Source: Perca fluviatilis (Eukaryota > Chordata > Actinopteri > Perciformes > Percidae). From it: 64,000 nucleotides of DNA. The notes under the pieces were generated by a model that was not told the DNA's origin, searched no databases, and saw only the letters and a list, made by a program, of their open reading frames with translations. Every line of letters begins with the position of its first letter. The first letter of the stretch is position 1. Location of the stretch: assembly GCF_010015445.1 (NCBI RefSeq), contig NC_053128.1:5404127-5468126 (forward strand). The letters run 5' to 3'. Position numbers and translations under genes: made by a program. Shown here in pieces: positions 57,430-64,000 of this stretch.

Positions 57430-58152
57430 GGTAGCTGTAATATAAGTGGCGATTTGAAATTCAAACTGTAAATATACTATAGTTATGCCGGCCAGCTCCG
57501 CGGAGCCCCGAGTAACCCAGAAACGGTGACTTTGCCCTGGTTATGGAGCCCAGGCTTTCTCGTCAGACTGTGTGGAGCTTAATGAAGTCCGACACTTCTT
57601 ACCAAGTTTGCAATTAGCCATCAATTTCCATAAAACAGCTTTATATAGTTGATTTCTCAGATAAAAAATTCTCAAAAGTGAATTTAATAATGAAATAGCA
57701 GACAAAGTCTTGTCTCCAACATATGTGTAATTGGTTCGCTCAACCAATCACCGCACAGTCATCTAATTATTCATGAGCATGCCATATTTGGAAGAAAAGC
57801 TCTTGTTACAAATAGGGCCATATTCACAGGGTAGTTAAGGGCCCATAAAATAGCAAGGGGGCCATTTTCAGCCCAACCAATGTTACATACACTATTAGGA
57901 GACCTTAACGAACAGTGTAAAATACGCTATATGATCATTCCATCACCCCTTTAATTTAAGGCCGGCCTTTGTTGACCACGCCCCCAGCCACTATCAGAGG
58001 CCCGGCTTTTAATTGACTACCGTTTTTTATTTGAGGAATTATGGTAGATAAAAAAAAAAAATACAATACATCCATAAATAACTACTAGTCTAACTATAAA
58101 CGTGTTCATTTAAAAGTTAACATTTCATTTAACAGTCAATTTGTTTTTGCAG
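57430..58152. mobile_element. MITE fragments and probable intron of the pogo-like gene
   Basis: 57780-57960 contains a sequence of MITE type ending aacagtgtaaaatacgctatatgatcattccatcacccct. 57961-58045 holds ggccggcctttgttgacc and ggcccggcttttaattgac, which also recur in fish DNA transposons. The last bases, tttgtttttgcag (58140-58152), are a splice acceptor for the next exon. Confidence 0.4.
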
Positions 58153-58593
58153 GCTTTACCACTGTGCAGATGCCGGACAGAGTGGTAGCCGCCACGGGGG
58201 AGCGGCAGGTAGGAGCTATGACTTCTGGGGAGAGGGGTACATTGGTCACCATCGCCTTTGCGGGTAATGCGCAGGGCAACCATGTCCCCCTGTTCTTCAT
58301 ATTCCCTAGGAAGAAATACAAGGACCACTTCGTCAGGGATGGCCCGGCTGGCTCCATTGGGTCTGCAAATGGATCCAGGTGGATGCAAGAGGCAGAATTT
58401 TTGCTTCTCCTCCAGCATTTTGCCAATCACACCCATGTGTCCAAGGAGTCTATGCTGCTTCTGTTGCTGGACAACCACCATTCCCACATTTCAATAGCAG
58501 CAATAGACTTCTGCAGGGCACACGGGATTGTGATGTTGTCCTTCCTGCCTCACTGTTTCCACCGCCTCCAGCCCCTGGATCGAAGTGTGTTTG
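58153..58593 (+). pseudogene. Pogo/Tigger-like DDE transposase, catalytic exon 5' part
   Basis: From the acceptor at 58152 the frame reads FTTVQ-MPDRVVAATGERQVG, 'MTSGERGTLVTIAFAGNAQG' and 'PLFFIFPRKKYKDHFV'. Next comes 'LLLDNHHSHISIAAIDFCR', with a catalytic Asp at 58470-58472, and 'FLPHCFHRLQPLD', with a catalytic Asp at 58578-58580 (36 residues later, a pogo-like spacing). The first catalytic Asp would be in an upstream exon that I could not find. The exon is cut after 'DRSVF' by an LTR retrotransposon. Pogo/Tigger proteins are cut-and-paste transposases related to CENP-B and POGK. A spliced structure suggests a long-resident or domesticated copy. Confidence 0.85.
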
Positions 58594-59026
58594 TGTCATG
58601 GTTTCGGTGTTTTGCCTTGCTTTTGGTTTATGTCATGTTTTCTGTCTGTGTTCCTGTTTCCTGTTTTATTGTGATAGTCTGGTTTGTCTTGTCCAATTTA
58701 CTTCCTGAGTTTTCCCGCCTTTGTTGATTGTCCTGCCCCGCTCTGATGTGTTTCACCTGATGCTACCACCTGTTCCTTGTTTGCTCCCTACCTCATGTAT
58801 TTAACCTCTGTGAATCCCTTTGTGTCTTGTCGGATCGTTTTGTGGCCATGCCCTTGTGTTTCTTCCCTGTGCCTTGTGTCTGTTTTCTGTGTCAGTTTAT
58901 TATTTTGTGAGTTTCCAGTCCCTGTACTGCCGCCTTTTGTTATTAAATTCCTGAGTACCACAACCTCCTGCCTGCCTGCCTGCTCTCTCTGCATTTTGGG
59001 TCCTCAACGTCCCTCGCCCCGTAACA
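58594..59026 (+). repeat. Left LTR of the non-autonomous retrotransposon
   Basis: 433 bp with TG...CA ends. It contains a TATA-like catgtatttaac at 58793-58804 and a possible polyadenylation region (ttattaaattcctgag) near 58940. Confidence 0.92.
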
Positions 59027-59042
59027 TAACGATCCGACCTAC

Positions 59043-59726
59043 ATGGACCCAGCGGAGAGACTCCTGTGTACTAAGAAGGTGTTGGAGTTCGGCCTGACTG
59101 TGCGGTGTTTGCTCTGCTCTGAGCCGGACCGGCGTCCTCCTTTCCTGGAGAAGCTTGCCATTCAGCGGCAGTGGCTATCAGAGAGACCTTGGGTGAGTCA
59201 CTTGGTTCCCCAGCTGGAGGGCTTCAAGCACCAGCTGGACTGCTTCCTACAAACCACCTCCAGTGACTCACCCACCACCAGCCTGCCTCCTCCCCAGTCG
59301 GCCAACACCGTGGCCGTCGGTGCATGCTTTGTCAGCCAGCCTGCCACCTTACTGGCTCCCCCAGAACTCTCATCGGACTGCTCGGATGCTACCCGGTCAG
59401 TGTACGCCCCCAACCACCAGCAGTCCTATGAAGGAACCCGCATGGCTGTCTTCACAGGGACCCGTGGAGGCCGTGGACGGAGGAAGGGACGACACGGTTC
59501 TCAGCGCAATGTCCCTAATCAGCCTCTCATTGGACCTGAGCCCAAGCTGCCCAGCGGACCTGAGCCTGACCTAACCTGGGTGCCTGAGCCTGGGCCGATC
59601 TGTGTGCCAGATTCGCCGCTGACGTGCAGCCACCCAGATTCGCCGCTGACGTGCGTCTCTCCCGACCCCGGGCCGACGTGCAGCTCTCCAGACTCTGAGC
59701 TGCACGCGCAGCGCCACGTCCGCTGA
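59043..59726 (+). CDS. Gag-position protein of the non-autonomous LTR element
   Basis: A 227-residue frame starts MDPAERLLCTKKVLEFGLTV, 16 bp after the left LTR. The first 70 residues are helical and may be a gag-like N-terminal domain ('RPPFLEKLAIQRQWLSERPW'). A basic 'GTRGGRGRRKGRHG' stretch near residues 144-157 could bind nucleic acid. After that it is Pro-rich with repeats of 'CVSPDPGPTCSSPDS' type. No zinc knuckle is present. It may package the element RNA into particles of a helper element. The function is inferred from position only. Confidence 0.5.
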   Translation: MDPAERLLCTKKVLEFGLTVRCLLCSEPDRRPPFLEKLAIQRQWLSERPWVSHLVPQLEGFKHQLDCFLQTTSSDSPTTSLPPPQSANTVAVGACFVSQPATLLAPPELSSDCSDATRSVYAPNHQQSYEGTRMAVFTGTRGGRGRRKGRHGSQRNVPNQPLIGPEPKLPSGPEPDLTWVPEPGPICVPDSPLTCSHPDSPLTCVSPDPGPTCSSPDSELHAQRHVR

Positions 59727-60800
59727 CGTGCGGCTCTCTCCGACCCGCCGGCGACGTGCAGCTCTCCAGACTCTGAGCTGACGTGGAGCTCTCCAGACTC
59801 TGAACTGACGTACAGCTCTCCTGACTCTGAGCTGACATGCAGCTCTCCTGACTCTGAGCTGACATGCAGCTCTCCTGACCCCGAGCTGACGTGCAGCTCT
59901 CCAGACTCTGAGTTGACGTGCAGTCCCTTCCCAGACCCCCGGCCTGCTTGTGGCCTCTCTGACTCTCAGCTAGCTAGCAGCCTTCCTGATTCCCTGCTAG
60001 CTAGCGATCTCTGGCGCCCCAGCGCCCCGCTAGCTGGTAACCCCTTGAGTCCCATCTAGCTAGCAGCTTCCCCGAGTCCCAGCTAGCCAGCAGCTCTCCT
60101 GAGTCCCAGCTTGCTGACAGTCCCCCTGATTCCCAGCTAGCTGGTAGCCTCTCTACTGTCCCCGAGCTCTCTTGTGTCCCCAAGCTGCCCAGTGTCCCAG
60201 CAATGCCCAGCACCTCTGTGACTTTGCCGGTCTCCGGCTCCCATGAGTCCGCCTCTGGGACCGCCTCTGGGACTTTGTCGGCCTCTGGGACCACCTCCGG
60301 GACTTTGCCGGTCCCTGGCGCCCCTGGGACCACCCCTGGGATTTTGCCGGTCTTCGGCGTCCCAGAGACCGCCCCTAAGACTATGCCAGTCTCAGGCGCC
60401 CCCAAATCCATCCCTGTCACTGTGCCTGTCTCCATCCCTGTCACTGTGCCTGTCTCCATTCCTGTCACTGTGCCTGTCGTCATCCCTGTCGCCGTCCCTG
60501 TCTCCATTCCTGTGCGTGTCTCCATCCCTGTCACCGTGCCCGTCTCCATCCCGGTCACCGTGCCCATCCTTGTCCTGGTCACCGTGCCCATCCTTGTCCC
60601 TGTCACCGTGCCCATCCTTGTCCCTGTCACCGTGCCCGTCTTTGTCCCCTTCACTATCTGTGTCCCCATTACTTTCCCTGCCCCTAAGCCTGAGTCTGTC
60701 CCGTCTGTCCCGTCTGAGTCCGTCCTGTCTGAGTCAGTCCTGTCTGAGTCCGAGTCAGTCCTGTCTGAGTCCGAGTCTGTCCTGTCCGCGTCTGTTTTGC
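59590..60800 (+). repeat. Mosaic of minisatellites inside the LTR element
   Basis: Successive arrays differ in unit: gacgtgcagctctccagactctgagct (27 bp) to about 59930, gtcccagctagccagcagc (about 30 bp) to about 60150, gcccctgggaccacccctgggattttgcc (about 30 bp) to about 60400, atccctgtcactgtgcctgtctcc (24 bp) at about 60410-60650, and tgtctgagtccgagtcagtcc at 60715-60790. Unit lengths divisible by three keep one + frame (60203-60866) open and rich in Pro, Val, Ile and Ser. An open minus frame (60819-60001) is its mirror. Confidence 0.85.
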
Positions 60801-60866
60801 CCCAGTCCGTCCCATCCATTTTGTTTTTTAGGGTCGTCTGGGATCCGCCCCTTGAGGGGGGGGTTC
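60203..60866 (+). pseudogene. Repeat-encoded Pro/Val/Ser-rich frame of the LTR element
   Basis: Starts MPSTSVTLPVSGSH and is built of 'PVTVPVSI'-type octads and 'SVLSESE' repeats. It is in a different frame from the gag-position protein and lies downstream of its stop at 59724-59726. It may be the frameshifted continuation of that protein. It has no known domain. Confidence 0.4.
60853..60866 (+). promoter_or_regulatory. Polypurine tract of the LTR element
   Basis: ttgagggggggg followed by gttc, directly before the right LTR start TGTCATGG. It is in the position expected for plus-strand priming. Confidence 0.7.
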
Positions 60867-61299
60867 TGTCATGGTTTCGGTGTTTTGCCTTGCTTTTGGT
60901 TTATGTCATGTTTTCTGTCTGTGTTCCTGTTTCCTGTTTTATTGTGATAGTCTGGTTTGTCTTGTCCAATTTACTTCCTGAGTTTTCCCGCCTTTGTTGA
61001 TTGTCCTGCCCCGCCCTGATGTGTTTCACCTGATGTTACCACCTGTTCCTTGTTTGCTCCCTACCTCATGTATTTAACCTCTGTGAATCCCTTTGTGTCT
61101 TGTCGGATCGTTTTGTGGCCATGCCCTTGTGTTTCTTCCCTGTGCCTTGTGTCTGTTTTCTGTGTCAGTTTATTATTTTGTGAGTTTCCAGTCCCTGTAC
61201 TGCCGCCTTTTGTTATTAAATTCCTGAGTACCACAACCTCCTGCCTGCCTGCCTGCTCTCTCTGCATTTTGGGTCCTCAACGTCCCTTGCCCCGTAACA
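60867..61299 (+). repeat. Right LTR of the non-autonomous retrotransposon
   Basis: 433 bp, about 99 per cent identical to the left LTR; differences include c for t near 61016, t for c near 61036 and t for c near 61288. Confidence 0.92.
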
Positions 61300-61485
61300 G
61301 TTTGGTCCACTCAAACTCTACGTCAACACAGCTGAAGACCTGTAGATGAAAAACCATCCAGGCCAGCATATTACTATCTATGACATCCCCTCCCTGGTGG
61401 CAGCAACACTACACCTGGCGGCAACAATATCGAACCTGGTGGCTGGGTTCTACTGCACCGGGATCTGCCCCCTAAATCCTGATGT
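61300..61485 (+). pseudogene. Pogo/Tigger-like transposase, catalytic exon 3' part
   Basis: It continues the frame cut at 58593: 'FGPLKLYVNTAEDL', an in-frame TAG at 61343-61345, then 'MKNHPGQHITIYDIPSLVAA' and 'LVAGFYCTGICPLNPDV'. The 'ITIYDI...GF..TGI.PLN' series is the conserved end of the pogo DDE_1 domain. The TAG is a nonsense change independent of the LTR insertion. Either lesion alone would stop a full transposase. Confidence 0.82.
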
Positions 61486-62535
61486 GACAGGGTGAGGTTT
61501 GCCCTTTGCCCTCTTACCTGTGCACGGGAGTGCGCACCAGCACACCTGGGGCTCATCCCCTTTGATTGGTAACAGGTGGGGGCTCTATTTAAGCCTGTGT
61601 GTAGACTCATTCTTTTTCTGTCTTCTCCTGTTGGGTGTGGAGATGTCTGGGCTGGTGTGCTGCATGCTTTTTGCTGCTGCCAGAGGTTGTCAGTTTGCTG
61701 CAGAGTGGTAAGGATGCTTCGTACCTTTCATTGTTTGTATTGCCGTGCGGGTGGCATTAACGAGTGTTCTCTTATAGAGCCGACTTTTTTGACTTTGTCC
61801 CTGTGTGGATAGATGAACACCTGGGCTGCTGGCGTTGGATGCCTCGGTAAGCTGCATGCCTCCCTGTTTCGACCCATTTGGTGTTTATTAAGATCTTACG
61901 GTCTTATTTTTTATAGTTGTGTGCTGTGTGGTTGCGCGGATTGCGCAGCCCCCCTGCTGGGGTCTGAAGGCGGCCTGTCCTGTAAAGTGCTGGACCGAGC
62001 TACAGCCTTGTGCCATGCTGCGCAGGCTGCTGGGTGCTACAGCTATCTAAGGGGCTAAAACTCGGCGCGTTTCTCCTCCCACTATTGCTGTTCTGGATAC
62101 TGGTACAAAAAGTGTCTGAATGTATGGGACTATTCTAGACGCACAGCGCTGGTTTGGATCGACTGGCTTTGTGTTTGAACACCCATTGGCTTTGTAAATA
62201 TTTGTATTAACGGTGTACATATTGCATGTGGGTTTTTGTTCTTTTTCTTTTTGTTTTATTTTGGTTCTTTAATTACGCATGCTGGTTTGTTGATTTGAAT
62301 TGTGTTTTATTTCTTTCCTAATATTCAATTATTGCTTTCTTTTAACATAAAAGATCCTATCATTTTAAAAGATATATTTGAAACAAAAGAAAATAAAATG
62401 ATATATTTTTATAAATACATTGTCTCTGAGCCCTCATTTTTGATAAACTGTCTGTGTGCTTTAAAGGTCTATCCCAAGTGGCCTTGTCGGACATTTTTAG
62501 CTTCTCGAGTGTCATAGGCCACTCACACTGCCACA
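61486..62535. other. Unassigned stretch between two pogo-like exon pieces
   Basis: It starts tgtgacagggtgagg and separates 'CPLNPDV' from 'NLFEKDAFAPSFVTE'. Two readings fit: an intron (donor gggtgagg near 61490) or an inserted solo LTR-like element, since TGTGACAGGG is a common fish LTR start and AT-rich aaaataaaatg at 62390 could be a poly(A) signal. I found no clear target duplication or acceptor. Short + frames inside (61499-62058) are not recognised. Confidence 0.35.
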
Positions 62536-62652
62536 CTAACCTCTTTGAAAAGGATGCCTTTGCCCCGTCATTCGTGACAGAATGTCCTCCTCCCCCACCT
62601 CCACCCCATCACACAGTGCAGACCAGGTGCCGGAACCCTCTGCTACTCCCAG
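62536..62652 (+). pseudogene. Pogo-like gene, exon with Pro-rich linker
   Basis: Reads 'NLFEKDAFAPSFVTECPPPP' and then 'HHTVQTRCRNPLLLP', the post-DDE segment of fish pogo-like proteins. It ends at a good donor, cccag|gtacat. The 5' boundary is uncertain. Confidence 0.55.
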
Positions 62653-62743
62653 GTACATTAAATGGAAGAATGGATAGATGGATAAATAAATGCATGAATG
62701 AATGTCACATTTAAGATTAACCAGTTCATCCTTCCATTTGCAG

Positions 62744-62850
62744 ACATCGACATCCTTTAAGCTGCCCAAGAATTCAGCCCGGAGGCAGTCTGTCCCTTTC
62801 CTAAGGCTGGTCCTAGGAAGGAAAATAAGCGAGGAGGGAGAAGGAGGCAA
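62744..62850 (+). pseudogene. Pogo-like gene, basic-tail exon
   Basis: After the acceptor atttgcag (AG 62742-62743) the frame holds 'FSPEAVCPFPKAGPRKENKR', close to the 'PxPKAGPRK' basic tail of pogo-like transposases. The donor is caa|gtgaag. A stop (taa at 62757-62759) lies early in this frame, so either the exon starts later or the copy is damaged. Confidence 0.6.
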
Positions 62851-62992
62851 GTGAAGTTTAGTGTTTGACTTGTCTTCCTTTCCAGTCATGTGCAGTGAAT
62901 TCCAAATTGTTTAACTATAATTACATTAAAACATGATACAAACACTTAGACCTACATAAATCAAGATAATTATTTCCTATCTACCGTTCCAG

Positions 62993-63284
62993 GACAACTG
63001 CGATCCTTACCGAAACCCCAGTCAAGGAGCAGCGCCTTCTGAAGAAGTCCGCAAAAGCGACTTTTCTCCATCCGCCACCTTTGCTACATTTGCTCCTGCC
63101 ACCGAGGAGGAGGAGGAGGAGGAGGAGGAGGAGGGAGGAGGAGGAGGAGGAGGAGGAGGAGGAGGAGGAGGAGGAGGAGGAGGAGGAGGAATGTGTGAGT
63201 GCAGGGTGTTCTGCCTTGTCCCAAGAGGCCTGCACCGATGGTGCAGAGCATTACATCTGTGATCATTGTGAAACTGTATCATGA
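62993..63284 (+). pseudogene. Pogo-like gene, last exon with repeat-encoded tract and Cys-rich end
   Basis: After the acceptor cgttccag (AG 62991-62992) the open frame reads 'TTAILTETPVKEQRLLKKSA', the 'ILTDTP' tail motif of the family. A (GGA)n tract then encodes about ten Arg and some twenty Glu. The end is 'CVSAGCSALSQEACTDG', 'HYICDHCETVS' and a stop. The final 'ACTDG...YICDHC' resembles the C-terminal PHD-like finger of fish pogo-like proteins, with the first part of the finger lost to the repeat. AATAAA follows at 63285-63290. Confidence 0.65.
63106..63190. repeat. (GAG/GGA)n microsatellite in coding exon
   Basis: An almost pure GAG run with one phase change (gagggagg near 63131) that switches the encoded residue from Arg to Glu in the open + frame. 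It also gives spurious Leu, Ser and Pro homopolymers on the other strand. Confidence 0.95.
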
Positions 63285-63290
63285 ATAAAC

Positions 63291-64000
63291 CTGTTCATTT
63301 ATTTAGCCTATACTGTTCTTAGACTTGTGTTTATTTTAATGCAAATTCTTTTTCAATTATGCAACACATCATTAATGTTTCTTTAATAATCATTAATCGT
63401 CCAATCTTATAACTATATCTATATAACAACATAAGTGAAAGAGAAAATTATATTTCTCAATTGCACAAATCCTTTATTAGAACATTTGAAAAACACACTC
63501 AAGAGAATCCAGTTATTTAACTATTGCAATTACAACAGGAAACACACTTTTTAAGTTGCACAATCTCCATCTCCAACATTTTCAAGACAGTGGACACAAT
63601 TCTGCACAAAATATGACAGTATAGGTTATCAGAACTTAAAATAAATATACACTATATACATAAATGTGCCAAAAATATATACAATCATAAATTTAACAAG
63701 AGAAGAGAGCAACAATAATATAAAATATTAAGACTAAAGTGTAAAGAGAGAATAGTGTATTTTTCCAGTTTTCAGGTTATACCTGATATTGTTCTGTCTT
63801 TGTCTTTAATGTCTATTAATGCCAGGGGTCTTAAAAAATAGTGTGAAACGGAAGACTCTGTTTCTGTTTGCAAAGAAAAATAAGACAGATTTTTTTTTTT
63901 TTCAAGTCACACATTTCACATTTCAATGTCACTCAACAGCCAATGATTGTAATTTTTGGAGGTCACAGTGGGGAGACATCTGGTTAGCACATGGATCAGA
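63291..64000. other. No recognisable feature
   Basis: AT-rich downstream sequence of the pogo-like gene. No coding region, RNA gene or clear repeat is supported. Confidence 0.45.

Larger units (their letters stand above)
58594..61299 (+). mobile_element. Non-autonomous LTR retrotransposon inserted in the pogo-like gene
   Basis: The LTRs at 58594-59026 and 60867-61299 are both 433 bp, begin TGTCATGG and end CGTAACA, and differ at about 3 positions. The 5-bp duplication gtttg lies at 58589-58593 and 61300-61304. A polypurine tract (ttgagggggggg) directly precedes the right LTR. The 1.84-kb interior carries no protease, RT or integrase, only a gag-position frame (59043-59726) and Pro/Val-rich tandem repeats. 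It must have been mobilised by an autonomous Ty3/gypsy-like relative, as the 5-bp duplication suggests. I could not match the primer site (taacgatccgacc) to a tRNA. Confidence 0.92.

Noticed and set aside
60001..60819. 272-residue minus-strand frame rich in 'TGTVTGMET' repeats
   Set aside because: It is the mirror of minisatellites whose units are divisible by three. The element's LTR orientation, polypurine tract and gag-position ORF are all on the + strand.
63022..63282. Poly-Pro, poly-Leu and poly-Ser frames on the minus strand
   Set aside because: Reverse reading of the GGA/GAG tract.

Overview
The window looks like nuclear DNA of a teleost fish. It is AT-rich, crowded with transposable elements from every major eukaryotic class, and punctuated by long (TA)n, (GT)n and trinucleotide microsatellites. 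I see no prokaryotic gene organisation. Only one ordinary host gene is convincing: macir (C5orf30, macrophage immunometabolism regulator), a single intact coding exon on the + strand at 52197-52850. Nearly everything else is transposon, transposon-derived gene or decayed repeat. Layout: 1-6.3 kb holds small non-autonomous DNA transposons (a TIR element at 1982-2480, a hAT element at 2919-3392 nested in another MITE, a Harbinger-like relic at 5168-5878) and an inverted pair of helix-turn-helix exon fragments (4150-4829). 6.3-10.2 kb is a decayed L1-like LINE (family A) on the + strand, split by a foldback element. 10.2-13.1 kb is a (TA)n-rich cluster holding a hAT element with an internal 45-bp minisatellite and an RTE/Rex3-type LINE fragment. 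13906-19186 is a full-length L1-like LINE (family B, minus strand) with a 15-bp target-site duplication. 19.2-21.6 kb holds hAT debris with a BED finger exon and a second copy of the repeat found at position 1. 21.6-38.2 kb is a layered nest. The apparent outer element is a Harbinger transposon, now in three pieces. Into it went a second full-length L1 (21887-28246, 15-bp TSD, itself carrying a Harbinger at 24354-25444 with a 3-bp TSD) and a 9.3-kb gamma/epsilon-like endogenous retrovirus (28784-38099, minus strand, twin 492-bp LTRs, 4-bp TSD, gag and pol relics, no env). 38.3-40.5 kb holds a TTAA-flanked MITE, an L2-type LINE and a BED finger fragment. 41.1-46.2 kb is another family-A L1 (minus strand) interrupted by a Tc1 element (44022-45647) and a hAT MITE (43629-43804). 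46.2-52.1 kb holds a TIR element with a tRNA-like core, a tandem repeat, an unrecognised minus-strand ORF, a CR1/L2-like endonuclease fragment and further fragments. 52.1-53.8 kb is macir. 54.7-55.9 kb is a near-perfect 604-bp tandem duplication. 58153-63284 is a multi-exon pogo/Tigger-like transposase gene with a C-terminal Cys-rich finger, broken by a young non-autonomous LTR retrotransposon (58594-61299, 433-bp LTRs, 5-bp TSD) that carries several minisatellites. The genes do not form a pathway. Their relations are mainly those of insertion order, and several precise target-site duplications let that order be read directly. All family assignments come from reading motifs by eye, without database searches. 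TE boundaries not fixed by a TSD are approximate.
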